Below are positions 18,111 through 27,426 of a DNA stretch of 55,483 nucleotides, piece after piece. Numbering within the stretch: the first letter of the stretch is position 1; each line of letters opens with the position of its first letter. The DNA is taken from positions 1 through 55,483 of the forward strand of contig JAPKCM010000030.1 of assembly GCA_028822935.1 (NCBI GenBank), written 5' to 3'. The notes beneath the pieces are model-generated. The model was given only the letters and a program-made list of their open reading frames with translations. It did not search any database and had not been told where the DNA came from. The position numbers were made by a program, and so were the translations under genes. The DNA is from Akkermansiaceae bacterium. Its GTDB lineage: Bacteria > Verrucomicrobiota > Verrucomicrobiia > Verrucomicrobiales > Akkermansiaceae.

Positions 18111-19943
18111 TTATTCGTTCTCCACCACTCGGAAGAAGCGGCGAACGTCAATCGGATTAGAAAGAGCAAAGGTGAAACTGGTGAGATCTCCTCCCGAGGG
18201 AATACTGTCATCGACGTCCTCTGAGAACCCGGTCATGTCACTCGAGGTGAAAACCGAATAGGTCCTGTTATCACGGGAATTCCAGGTCAAGGTGACTTCG
18301 TTGGTCGCAGAATTGACGTCAATCGAAGAAATTTGCAGAGGGGCGACGGGCCCCGTTTCACCGAAGTATTCGATTTCGGAGATCGCGTGGACACCAATCC
18401 CGGTCCGGGTCACGGCGTAGCGGATATACTCGTAAGCGTCCGAAGGAGACGGAAGATCGATTTGGGCGGTCAAATCACGGGTACCACCCCAGATCGACTC
18501 GTCGTCTGCTCTGGCATAGATCGTCTCGAAGACTATCCCGTCATTTGATCCTTGGATTTCGAAATCGAGTGGATCGCGACCCGGAGTGTCATTGCTCGAT
18601 GTCAAGGTGATGTGAGTGAGCGAGACTGCTACCTCAAATTGCACCGTGATCTCGACAGGTTCACCGCCGCAGCACAATTTATTTTGCCCTCCGCCAATTT
18701 GGTTGTCGAAGACATCGAAGGATCCTTCGCTGCCGCCGAAGTTGCCGAAGTATTCCTCGGCGTTTGCGGTAATTGAGATCCAGTTGAAGTTCTCACCGGC
18801 AGTTTGAGGATTATCTCCGTCTGCGAAAATCGTTTCGCCATCGATTCCATCATCTTCAGGGTCCGTGAGATCGCCTCCGAGGAGGCCATCGATGAGGGTA
18901 ACCGTCGCCACCGCGGACTTGCTATTCGGGTCATTGGGGTCGGTCGAATTATTGACTTCAAATCCATCTTTTTGCTTGTCCCCGTCAGTGTCGGCTTTGT
19001 TTGGATCGGTGCCTGTCTGGGTGGCGCTCACGAAAGTTCCGCCACCATCTTCGAGTCCATCTTCGAGTCCATCTTCATCGGTGTCGGCCACAAGAGGGTC
19101 GGTTCCTGTTTCGGTCGCACTGACAAAGGTGCCCCCTCCATCTTCATTCCCGTCCAAAATGCCATCATCGTCGGTGTCATCGTTATTGGGATCGGTTCTT
19201 CGGATATATTCTTCCAGGTTCGTCGAATTGTCTGAATCCAGATCACCTGCCGAATCGTCGACATTCTTATCGAGAGAATTGGCATCTTCGTAAGCGTCCG
19301 GCATCCCGTCATTGTCGGCATCAGTAAGAGTCTCCACTTTGACCGAATCAATCTCCCAGTTTGGATTACCCGGTCCCTTTGCTCCTTCGTCGAAGGCACC
19401 CACAAAACGGACCTGAATGCTGGATCCAGCGTCTACAACGCCTACTTTTGCGATACTCGTGATAAAAGTTCCGTCTCCATATCCAGCGGAATCCATACTA
19501 AACCCATCAAGACCAATCAAAACATGATTACCGATCAAAGGGAGCGGGTTGGTATACCCATTTTGCTTGAAGGCTGAGGACGGAACATTCGTAAATGCGC
19601 CTCCATCAATCGAAATTTGCAGACCGCCTCCATCCCAATTGCCTCCCTCAATACTGTATCGATGATCAAAGCTCACCTGAATCTCGTGAGTCGTAGGAAC
19701 TGCAATTGAAGGACTGGTAATAGTATTGGTGGCCGGACCGCTATCATCACCTTCCATCGACCAGGTTCCGCTTCCGGAATTGTAGATGGATGGAATCGGC
19801 GTGTTTCCAGTTGCTTCTTGAACAAATCCACCGTCATTGGCGGAAAAATCTTCATCAAGTAGGTCGACGGCTCCGGCAGAGGAGACCATCGCAACCGCCA
19901 AAAATGGGGCCACAGGTAGGTTACAGAATAGATGCTTTGACAT
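18111..19943 (-). CDS. secreted TSP3-repeat / discoidin-like protein
   Basis: 610 residues. Signal peptide 1-25 (ending SSAGA). A jelly-roll-like domain (about 27-210) resembles MAM/laminin-type sandwiches. Thrombospondin type-3 calcium-binding repeats follow at about 215-345 (DADNDGMPDAYED, DTDDDGILDGNED, DTDEDGLEDG), with a GGGTFVSATxTGTDP motif repeated twice. A discoidin-like (F5/8 type C) domain spans about 400-535. A C-terminal tail VTLTWNSRDNRTYSVFTSSD...RRFFRV is shared with other secreted proteins of this window. Probably Ca2+-dependent extracellular binding; ligand unknown. It has its own terminator, and an 11-bp tandem repeat touches its start codon. Confidence 0.85.
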   Translation of the reverse strand: MSKHLFCNLPVAPFLAVAMVSSAGAVDLLDEDFSANDGGFVQEATGNTPIPSIYNSGSGTWSMEGDDSGPATNTITSPSIAVPTTHEIQVSFDHRYSIEGGNWDGGGLQISIDGGAFTNVPSSAFKQNGYTNPLPLIGNHVLIGLDGFSMDSAGYGDGTFITSIAKVGVVDAGSSIQVRFVGAFDEGAKGPGNPNWEIDSVKVETLTDADNDGMPDAYEDANSLDKNVDDSAGDLDSDNSTNLEEYIRRTDPNNDDTDDDGILDGNEDGGGTFVSATETGTDPLVADTDEDGLEDGLEDGGGTFVSATQTGTDPNKADTDGDKQKDGFEVNNSTDPNDPNSKSAVATVTLIDGLLGGDLTDPEDDGIDGETIFADGDNPQTAGENFNWISITANAEEYFGNFGGSEGSFDVFDNQIGGGQNKLCCGGEPVEITVQFEVAVSLTHITLTSSNDTPGRDPLDFEIQGSNDGIVFETIYARADDESIWGGTRDLTAQIDLPSPSDAYEYIRYAVTRTGIGVHAISEIEYFGETGPVAPLQISSIDVNSATNEVTLTWNSRDNRTYSVFTSSDMTGFSEDVDDSIPSGGDLTSFTFALSNPIDVRRFFRVVENE

Positions 19944-19973
19944 GATTAGAGTTTGATTAGAGTTTGATTAGAG
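19944..19973. repeat. 11-bp tandem repeat in the leader of the TSP3 gene
   Basis: GATTAGAGTTT occurs at 19944-19954 and 19955-19965, followed by GATTAGAG at 19966-19973. It directly abuts the start codon of the minus-strand TSP3-repeat gene. Changes in copy number would alter its promoter or leader spacing, so slipped-strand (phase-variation-like) control is possible but unproven. Confidence 0.85.
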
Positions 19974-20065
19974 TAACCACCTACTAATTAAATGAAGCGC
20001 CCCCAGTCAAGAACCTTCTGTTTAACCAAAGAAAAATTAAACATTTCCGATGATTTGAAGAGTCA

Positions 20066-20423
20066 TCAAGATTTCTGCTGGAGTCGGTTGGCTGCACAAT
20101 AGTGAGCGGGTGATATTTGCATCAGCTTCTTGAAGCTTTTACTGAGGTGAGCGATCATGAAAGCCGCAGACGAGGGCGATTTCTGTCACCGTTTTTTCAG
20201 TGCTGGCGAGCAGGCGGGCGGCGGCCTCAATTCGGACACGCAGCAGATTTAGACAGCAAGAAGGACGAAGTCCAGTTCACTAAGGTGTCTGCCACCTTAG
20301 TCCTGTTTTTGCTGAAAAACCACTCGTAAACTCTGCTTGGCTGAGCCCATAAGAGCGGTGGGAAATCCGGTCAGGAACGTTTGTAGTTTGCTCCCACAAG
20401 ATCAAACAATTCAACCGAGTTTC
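20066..20423 (-). pseudogene. decayed AraC-family transcription regulator (C-terminal HTH)
   Basis: Read in pieces, the minus strand encodes GLSQAEFTSGFSAKTG, then LRVRIEAAARLLASTEK and TVTEIALVCGFHDRS, then HLSKSFKKLMQISPAHYC: the double helix-turn-helix of an AraC/XylS regulator. Three lesions are visible: a 25-bp palindromic insertion at 20274-20298 with in-frame stops; a frame change (2-bp loss) near 20146-20152 between FHDRS and HLSKS; and a stop upstream at about 20424-20426 that cuts off the ligand-binding part. Removing the insertion restores KTGLRPSCCLNLLRVR. The gene is dead; its former target is unknown. Flanking 19974-20065 and 20424-20482 show nothing more. Confidence 0.75.
20274..20298. 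mobile_element. 25-bp palindromic insertion with 5-bp target duplication
   Basis: The 25-bp insert lies between direct repeats AGTCC (20269-20273 and 20299-20303). It contains the inverted repeat CTAAGGTG / CACCTTAG (20280-20287 and 20293-20300, 5-nt loop). Deleting the insert plus one AGTCC restores the AraC reading frame across the site. It looks like a REP-type palindrome or a minimal mobile repeat; no transposase is nearby. Confidence 0.6.
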
Positions 20424-20482
20424 CTAACAGATTTTCCCACGGAATAATACCTTAAGGAAGTGCCATTCGGGTTATATGCCCA

Positions 20483-23401
20483 TCACTCGGCGGCAAGAAA
20501 ACGACGGAGCTCTGACACCGTCGGCGCCCCCGCACCTGCCCAAAGAATCTCTCCTCGCTGGTTCGTTACGACAGATGTGGGATACGGCAGCTCAGCGACT
20601 CCGATCCAACGCTGAAGAAACACTTCTGCTTTTTTACGGTCCAACCTCGAGAGGTCCGTCTGTAAAGTATACGGGAGATCGTGCTTATTCTGATAAGCGA
20701 CTAGTGCTTCGCGGCCTTCTTTTTCATCGAGAGGAAAGCCACGGAATTCCACGCCAAGCCCCTGCGTCATCGCTTTGAGCTGCTCGAAATGAGGACGGTA
20801 ACGAGCGCAAGCTGGGCACCACGTGGCCATTCCCTTCCAAACCGTCAAGCGAGCTTTTGATTGATACCCGAGCGGGAAGGTCGCTTTTCCCAGCAAAGAA
20901 TTCTGTTTTGATTCCACGTCCCGGCGGTAGGGTTTCCGTTCCTCGCCACCCCGCTCGTCGACGGTCAACCACTCTCCATGCTTCACCTTGGTAACCGTTG
21001 ATTTTCTTCCAGACGGCCACCTTACGATCAGCTCATCAATCTCTTCCCAATCGCCTAATCCCACGATCATCACAGCGCTATTTTGAGAACCGTAGCCCTG
21101 GCCGCAGCGGTGCTCTCTCTCGATCATCTCTTCTCCTTTCCTAATTTCAATGCGAGTACCGTATCCATCACGATTACTCCAATCTGATGCGGTGGCAGTG
21201 CGATTACCTCCCCTGAAAGAAAGGGCGATAAAGTTACCGCTCCGATCTTCATCACTCATTTCATTGTGAAACAGCCGTGTCAGCGGGTTCATCGCATTTA
21301 CCGAAACGATGTCACTCCACCCGTCCCGGTCATAATCGAAGACGGCAAATGCCCGTCCATCAGATTCATCGTCCAAGCCAGAAAGGCCGGACTGGTCTGA
21401 AAAGTTCGAACCAGTCCCGTCATTTAAGTAAAGCTTGTTTCGTTCGTGACCACTCAGAGAGTGGACCCGAAGTTTACCGTCAACCATCTCATCACCAGCT
21501 TCGACACGGGCGTCCAGTAAGTCATCGACTCTCCCTGTTTGAGGGTCGCGATCCCAAGCTTCGGATTCACGGAGTTTGCCTCCGATATTTTCATCTTGTC
21601 GCACGACCGTGCGCCAGAGATTACTTCACAAATCAATATCCGATTCGAAAGAACGAGGGGCGGTAAAATAACCACTCAAGACGTGAATATCGAGATCCCG
21701 GTCGTTATCGATATCAACAAATTGGCCACCCCAGGACCAACCAGATCTGGCAACAGGGATCATCGACCCTCCATATCCGGCAAGCTGTTCGAACTTCCCG
21801 CCATTCTGGCGGTAGAGAAAATTACCGGACGCCGCCTCGACAAAACGGGGATCAACCTCTGCGAAATCGCCTAAAACCCGTTGCCCTGCTTTGCTAAACA
21901 TATTGGTAACAAAAAGATCATCTCTACCGTCCCCATCGTAGTCCCCCCAACACGCTCCCATCCCAAAACCCATCCGGTCCAAGCCAGTTTGAGAAGCAAT
22001 ATCGACGAACCCCTCCTTTCCATCATTGCGAAAAAGGTGGTCTACCGCCCAGTCGTTTGCCACCGCAAGATCGGGATCTCCATCCTCATCAAAATCCCCC
22101 CATGTCGCTTGTAGGGAATTTTTCCAGCTACTGATTGAGGAGTCAGAATGAACTCTTTCGAACTGACCATTCCCCATATTCTTAAGAAGCCAATTAGGAG
22201 GACCCGTTTGATTCAGGTACCCCCCATGAGATTCTTGACGAGATTCCCGATACTTTTTGCGGAAGACCCGTGCCTCTTCAGCCGTCAGGTATTTTGAACA
22301 CCAATCTGTCCCTTCCTCTCCCCCAAACCCAGGAATGCTCCCGGTCAGATTCCCCCGACGATAGGTCGTGACATAAAGATCAAGGAGACCGTCTCCGTCA
22401 TAATCTGCCGCAGCGAGAGAAGTCGCTAAAAAAGGAAGGTCCGTCTTTTTTTGTTCGACGACCCGAAACCCACCTTCGACATTCTCGAGATAAGTCATTC
22501 GCTCAATACTTCTTCCGAGCATGAGATCTGGATCCCCATCATTGTCAAAATCCGCAAATATTCCGCAGGTGGAATTGCCCGGCAACGAAAGCTCAAGCGC
22601 AGAAGCCTTTTCCACAAAAGTCCCGTCACCTTGATTGTGCAGGAACAAATTTTTTCCCAGACGGACCATGATATAAACATCGTCCCACCCGTCGTTATCA
22701 ACGTCGACCACTGAGACCGCAGGCTTAAAGCCCATCGCAATGGGTTCAAAGTCTTGCGTGGGGGCCATTTTTTTATTAGTACTGTAATGGTAATTCAAGG
22801 CCCTTCGATGTTCGGATTGAGTGAGCAGTCGACGTGTCGGGAGATCAGGCAAAGCCTCGACCAAACGATCGCGAAAATATTTCCGAGATATTTCCGGCTT
22901 ATCGACCTCCTGGATCAAGGTCCAATCGCTCATTTCATATCGCCCCTCTTTTCTGGACCATTGGACCCGATAAGAAGAGGAGCTCTCCTTCCATTTTTTG
23001 CTCTGAGTCCGAACCACTGCATGAAATGCGACTTCAGCCACATAATCGTCCTGATTCTCAGACAGAAACTCTCCCTTCACAATCCTCAGAGAGGCGCTAT
23101 CAAAAAAATTCACTCCGTCGGTCCACACGGAAGCTAATTCTTTCAGTGAATCTGGAGTTGGTTCGCTGAAGTTCTTGAGATCCCGGGTAATTCCTTTGAG
23201 CTCCTTCGTGAGTTCCAGGATAAGTTCTTCACTCGCCACAAGCCCAGGAATTCGCCCGGAGATCTGATCACCCGAGAGATCCTCGCGGTTCCTTTCTCTT
23301 AAAAAGAAAAAGGTCAACCCGCTCACGATGATCGTGGAGGCAATGATTGAAACACCCAATTTCATCATGATTAAGAAAGCAAATTTAGATTTTCGCCACA
23401 A
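20483..23401 (-). CDS. FG-GAP/ASPIC protein with thioredoxin-like domain, one in-frame TGA (possible selenoprotein)
   Basis: One continuous frame of 972 codons broken only by TGA at codon 592 (21626-21628). N-terminal membrane anchor at about 12-32 (SIIASTIIVSGLTFFFL), then a linker. FG-GAP/VCBS repeats with Ca-loop motifs run from about 220 to 660 (DVDNDGWDDVY, DFDNDGDPDLM, DYDGDGLLDLY, DFDEDGDPDLA). An ASPIC/UnbV-type region follows (SGHERNKLYLN, DYDRDGWSD, VRWPSG). A redoxin domain at about 835-972 has the CPAC motif (C862, C865 in TWCPACARY). Without read-through the products are 591 and up to 373 residues (from GTG 21604), splitting the propeller. Intact frames on both sides argue against old decay. 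Options: selenocysteine insertion, recent nonsense mutation or sequence error. Location: periplasm or surface. Confidence 0.75.
21600..21628 (-). promoter_or_regulatory. in-frame TGA with SECIS-like hairpin
   Basis: The TGA is followed by 17 nt up to a GGTC loop closed by a perfect 5-bp stem CGCAC/GTGCG (21609-21613 and 21600-21604). As I recall the bacterial SECIS model, it asks for an upper stem of a few base pairs, a small apical loop with G among its first two bases, and a UGA-to-loop distance of roughly 16-37 nt. All are met, and the E. coli fdhF loop also carries GGUC at 18 nt. A GC-rich stem could still arise by chance. Confidence 0.4.
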
Positions 23402-23439
23402 CGCTCAATTTTAGAAAACGCAACCTCTTTACTTTCTCA

Positions 23440-23468
23440 TTGAATCCCGGTGAATTTTTGAGTAGAAT
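23440..23468 (+). promoter_or_regulatory. sigma70-like promoter, possibly leaderless
   Basis: TTGAAT (23440-23445), a 17-bp spacer and TAGAAT (23463-23468) match the -35/-10 consensus well. The -10 box ends only 9 bp before ATG 23478, so a transcript starting about 7 bp downstream would have almost no leader. No Shine-Dalgarno is present, which fits a leaderless mRNA. Confidence 0.45.
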
Positions 23469-23477
23469 GGTTGCTGT

Positions 23478-25430
23478 ATGAATATAAAGCACGTTGCATT
23501 TATAGGTCTATTGGCGATCCCGGCCAATGCTGCAGTTCTCTGGAATATTGGAATAGATGATGAAACCCAAGACGGTAATGGTGATCCTACAAGCGGATTG
23601 AACGATCTTGCCACGCTGAATGGCGTAGACTTCAATGTCTCAGGAGTTCAGGAAAACGGTCTCCAAGATCTACCCGGCAGCCCGGCGAATACTGGCGGCG
23701 CAAATGGTGGTGATCGTGATGTTGATGATGATTTCTATTTTGCGGGAGTTTATACGACTGCGGCTGGCGATGGTGGCTATGTTCCAGTCGGTGTCGTTTC
23801 GGAAAATGAATCCTACTATGATCGCGCTTTAACCGGCGGCGACCCAAATATGCGTTGGCATTTTAATCTTCCCGATACCGTGACAATTGATGACCACTTC
23901 ACCTTCACGATTGACTTTCATAATTTGAGCGAATCAAACGCCGCAGACGTCTCAAGCTACGAGCTCACTTTCTGGGTAGATGGGAAACAGATCGGGGAAA
24001 TGCAACCCCATTTGGATGTTGATATCCCGTCAGCACAAAGCTGGAACATTGACTTGGATGACTTGGGTGGCGTCGAGCAGGTTGGTCCGGGATTTGATCA
24101 CTACGTTGAAGTAAGGAGCACTCCGACGGGCAGCGCCCGCTGGACCAGTCTTGACTATGTTCAGCTGGAAGTCTCATCTGACCCCATCGTTGAAGATGAC
24201 CCGAACATCTCCTTAGCGACAGCAGTCAACTTTGGTGACATTCCATTGGGAGGCGAAGCGTCCACCGAAACCATCGTTTTTACAAATTCTGGGCTAACAC
24301 AGAATCTAGTCATCACTGAGCTTACGCTCGGAGGTGTCAATCCCGCCTCCTTCTCTATTGTTGCGCCAGCTCTGCCTATCACCGTGGCACCTGGAGCTGA
24401 ATCGCAAATCGAGGTTATCGTTACTCCTGGCGCGATCGAGGAAAGCCTTTCCTCCACCTTAACGGTGACTTCCAATGACACCTCGGATGACTCTAAGGTC
24501 GTATTCCTTAGTGCCCGGATTTTAGTGCCTTTCAGCGATGAGGGGACTTTGTGGTTCATCGGAACTGACGATAGCACGCAGGACGCCGCCCTCACCGATC
24601 CTGCTTTCTTTAATGGAATCGATTTTTTCGTCTCGGCGGTCCAAGAATCCGGGGAGGATTTCTTGCCAGGAAACCCTGCCAATACTGGTGGAGCTGGTGC
24701 TACCCGTGATACCGATGATGATTTCTATTTTGCAGGTGTTTACAACACTGTTGTCGATGGAGGTGATTACGATCCCGTCGGTATTGTGGCAGCCAATGAG
24801 CGCTACTACGATAGGGCATTGACCGGCGGTGACCCCAATATGCGATGGCACTTTAATTTGCCGGAGTCTGTTGGTCGTAACGACAACTTCATTTTCAGCA
24901 TCGATTTCTACAACCTCGATGATGACGGCGCTGCAGAAACCTCTGGATACGACCTGACCTTCTTCGTCGATGGACAACAAATCGGAGAAATGCAACCTCA
25001 CTCCGAAGACGATCTAGATGCCGCGCAAAGTTGGGAATTTGCTCTTGATGATTTGGGCGGCGTGGCCGAGCTCGGACCTGGGTTCGACCACTATGTCGAA
25101 GTTAAGAGCCAGGGCACTGGCAACGCACGCTGGAGCAGTCTGGACTATGCAAAGCTGGACATCGAGGCTGGAGGGAATAGTGGGCTTGTCATCACGGAAC
25201 TTTCGGTGGATTCACAAACCAACAACGTGACCTTCAGCTTCCAAGCAAAGGTCGGAAGAACCTATATTGTTGAGCGTAGCACAACACTGCTCCCCACCGG
25301 AGAGCCTGGCGGATGGCAGGAGATCGAAGACTTTCTGGTGGCGGAATCCGAGATTCAATCGTTCACTGACCTCGGAGCTGCTGCAGGCAGCGAAAAATTC
25401 TTCTATCGAGTCCGTGTCACCGATCAATAG
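23478..25430 (+). CDS. secreted protein with duplicated domain around an ASH/HYDIN-type Ig domain
   Basis: 650 residues, signal peptide 1-18. Two homologous blocks of about 200 residues (about 19-230 and 355-565) share DDDFYFAGVY, YYDRALTGGDPNMRWHFNLP, QIGEMQPH, DDLGGV and PGFDHYVEV. Between them (about 240-345) is a choice-of-anchor-D/ASH-like Ig fold (VNFGDIPLGGEAS, TIVFTNSG, LTVTSNDT). The tail VTFSFQAKVGRTYIVERSTT...FFYRVRV is the C-terminal module shared with other secreted proteins here. I do not recognise the duplicated block by name; its pattern suggests a carbohydrate- or ligand-binding beta-sandwich. It is a single gene, divergent from the FG-GAP gene, with a good promoter directly upstream. 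Confidence 0.8.
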   Translation: MNIKHVAFIGLLAIPANAAVLWNIGIDDETQDGNGDPTSGLNDLATLNGVDFNVSGVQENGLQDLPGSPANTGGANGGDRDVDDDFYFAGVYTTAAGDGGYVPVGVVSENESYYDRALTGGDPNMRWHFNLPDTVTIDDHFTFTIDFHNLSESNAADVSSYELTFWVDGKQIGEMQPHLDVDIPSAQSWNIDLDDLGGVEQVGPGFDHYVEVRSTPTGSARWTSLDYVQLEVSSDPIVEDDPNISLATAVNFGDIPLGGEASTETIVFTNSGLTQNLVITELTLGGVNPASFSIVAPALPITVAPGAESQIEVIVTPGAIEESLSSTLTVTSNDTSDDSKVVFLSARILVPFSDEGTLWFIGTDDSTQDAALTDPAFFNGIDFFVSAVQESGEDFLPGNPANTGGAGATRDTDDDFYFAGVYNTVVDGGDYDPVGIVAANERYYDRALTGGDPNMRWHFNLPESVGRNDNFIFSIDFYNLDDDGAAETSGYDLTFFVDGQQIGEMQPHSEDDLDAAQSWEFALDDLGGVAELGPGFDHYVEVKSQGTGNARWSSLDYAKLDIEAGGNSGLVITELSVDSQTNNVTFSFQAKVGRTYIVERSTTLLPTGEPGGWQEIEDFLVAESEIQSFTDLGAAAGSEKFFYRVRVTDQ

Positions 25431-26091
25431 TCTGTTCTTCAGCCGCCGTCTTTTTTAGAGCCTGGCGCAGATAAATTCTTTCCAAGGTCGGAGCGCACAG
25501 TGCGCTTCGGCCTTTATTCTTACTGCTAGGAATTCGCTTTTTGGGGGAGAGTCTTGAAGTCGCCTTTGGGTCGGTGTGGAGGAAGGAGAGAACTTTGAGC
25601 ACTCAACGTTGAACGTTTAATTTTGGAAAAATATACCCTGAAAAATATGCCGGGCATAGTGGAAGAGAGAATCCTCAGAACGCCTGTAGTTAAAGGGTCT
25701 GGTGCGCTTTCATTCGCCTGGGACTCGGGGCAGGTTTTGGAGGCTTCCGCTCGACGGGGATTCAAACTTAGGGGACCCTTCCCAGATCACGGCTCTGGAG
25801 GATGAAAATTCTGGAGGGAGGATGCGAACCAAGGTCCGACAGAAAGACCTCCCCTGACAGACACCTGAAGAGTTAATTTTTGCTTCAAACTCTCACGCCT
25901 CATTCAATCGTGAACCCATTTTTTTAGGGAGAGCAGGGACCTCCCTTTGTAGTATGCCTTGCTTATTAATTAAGGGGAGAAAGGTGGAAGAGTGGTCCGA
26001 TTTTGTGTCGTCAGAACGGGGAATTCCGAGGTGATTCCAGAATTCGTATTGAGTCTTCTTCCCCGGATTGCATATGCTGGGCATAGAAATG
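25431..26091. other. 660-bp intergenic region
   Basis: It contains a 15-bp palindrome (AGCGCAC, A, GTGCGCT at 25492-25506) and dispersed-repeat copy D (25521-25563). Short open frames on both strands look like chance. A stretch near 25770 (GGGGATTCAAAC) recalls a tRNA T-loop, but no acceptor stem or other arms pair with it. The end should hold the promoter of the beta-propeller gene. Confidence 0.5.
25521..25563 (-). repeat. dispersed ~43-bp repeat, copy D
   Basis: On the minus strand it reads GCGACTTCAAGACTC, then CCCCAAAAAGCGAATTCC and TAGCAGTA, matching copies A and B in length, order and ends. It lies about 90 bp after the stop of the duplicated-domain gene. Confidence 0.6.
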
Positions 26092-27426
26092 ATGAAGATA
26101 CTATCTTGGACCCTGCTTAGCTTATCTCTTTCGCTCGTCGCGATTGCTAATCCCAACTGGCCGAATCAACGCGGTCCTCACTTCAATGGCACCGCGGAAG
26201 AAGGGATGAAGTTGCCCACCAAGTTCTCACCTACCGAGAATGTGGTGTGGAAAGCACAGCTTCCGGGAAGCTCGGCTGCCACTCCGGTCGTATGGGGGGA
26301 CCATGTCTTTGTCACCGCGGCTGATCACGAGAAGAAGGAACTGCATGCGATCTGCCTTGATGCTTCCACCGGCAAGCCCCGCTGGTCGAAGGTGATCTCA
26401 AAGGGACGGGTGCATCTGGATGACCGCAGCGACTTCGCAACGCCTTCGCCGGTCACGGACGGTAAGCGGGTCGCCTTCTTCTTCGGCAACGGGGACCTGA
26501 TCGTCTACACCATGGATGGAAAGGAAGAGTGGCGCAAAAATCTCATTCCGAAAGGTGGCAAATACTTCGCGTTCCAATGGACTTTCTCCACCAGTCCCAT
26601 TCTCTCGGGCGACAATCTCATCATGCAGATTTTGCAACGTGATGTTCCGTTCAACTATGGCGAAGTTTCGCGCGGGCCCGCCGGAGCGACCAAGATCCCG
26701 TCCTATCTTGTCGCCTTTGATTTTGCGACCGGCGAGCAGCGCTGGAAGGTTGATCGTCCGGCCGAGGCGGTGGCCGAGTCGCTCGAGGCCTTTACCACTC
26801 CGGTTCTCAGTCGGACGGCTGATGATGGGGGAGACCTGCAGCTTCTTGTGGCCGGAGGGGATGCTCTTACCGGTCACGACCCAGCCAATGGCAAGGAGCT
26901 TTGGCGTTGGGAGACGTGGAATCCCAAGAAAATTGGCCACTGGCGACTTGTTCCTTCTCCGGTCGCGGGGAGCGGAGTTGCCTTGGTCTGTGCTCCCAAG
27001 AAGAACCCGGTCTATGCCGTCGACATGAAGACCGGCAAGCTGTTGTGGAAGAGCAAGGATCCCGAGGTGTCCTCCGATGTCTGTACTCCGCTCTACCACG
27101 AAGGCTACTTCTATGTCCTCAATGGGGATTACAAGGATAAGCGAATTTCTTGTATCGAACCAAGAAGTGGCAAAGTGCTTTGGACCGGCGCGATTGGAAC
27201 ACGTGCCAAGATCGAGGCCTCGCCAACCCTTGGCGATGGGAAGATCTACTTCCAGGATCACAACGGACAGGTGTTTGTTGTGGCGGCGGATCCCAAGAAG
27301 TTTACCCTCCTGCATCAGGTTCAGTTTGGCGATCGCACCGTACGCGACCAGCGTTGCAGTCTCGCTCTGGCAAACAACCGGGTGTTCCTTCGTAGTCAGA
27401 AGACGCTCTACTGCTTTGGGAAGTAG
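26092..27426 (+). CDS. secreted PQQ-type beta-propeller (BamB/WD40-like) protein
   Basis: About 444 residues from ATG 26092. Earlier in-frame ATGs at 26068 and 26089 exist, but 26092 gives the cleanest signal peptide (MKILSWTLLSLSLSLVAIA). The mature part opens with NWPNQRGPHFNGTAEE, typical of planctomycete/verrucomicrobial PQQ-like repeat proteins. Blades carry repeated W-K/R-x-x-L strands and aromatic turns (LDASTGKPRWSKVI, FDFATGEQRWKVD, VDMKTGKLLWKSKD, IEPRSGKVLWTG). No PQQ ligands or dehydrogenase active site can be assigned, so it may be a scaffold or an enzyme of unknown substrate. Likely periplasmic. It converges with the barrel gene on the other strand. The spacer 27427-27564 holds only weak hairpins. 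Confidence 0.87.
   Translation: MKILSWTLLSLSLSLVAIANPNWPNQRGPHFNGTAEEGMKLPTKFSPTENVVWKAQLPGSSAATPVVWGDHVFVTAADHEKKELHAICLDASTGKPRWSKVISKGRVHLDDRSDFATPSPVTDGKRVAFFFGNGDLIVYTMDGKEEWRKNLIPKGGKYFAFQWTFSTSPILSGDNLIMQILQRDVPFNYGEVSRGPAGATKIPSYLVAFDFATGEQRWKVDRPAEAVAESLEAFTTPVLSRTADDGGDLQLLVAGGDALTGHDPANGKELWRWETWNPKKIGHWRLVPSPVAGSGVALVCAPKKNPVYAVDMKTGKLLWKSKDPEVSSDVCTPLYHEGYFYVLNGDYKDKRISCIEPRSGKVLWTGAIGTRAKIEASPTLGDGKIYFQDHNGQVFVVAADPKKFTLLHQVQFGDRTVRDQRCSLALANNRVFLRSQKTLYCFGK

Noticed and set aside
20117-20329. A 70-codon plus-strand gene in the AraC spacer
   Set aside because: The minus strand here has clear AraC helix-turn-helix similarity, so the plus frame is a shadow.
21604-21628. Programmed frameshift between the two halves of the FG-GAP gene
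   Set aside because: Both halves are in the same frame, separated only by a TGA and seven sense codons, so no frameshift is needed.
25740-25800. tRNA-like sequence (GGGGATTCAAAC)
   Set aside because: Only the T-loop resembles a tRNA; no acceptor, D or anticodon arms can be paired around it.
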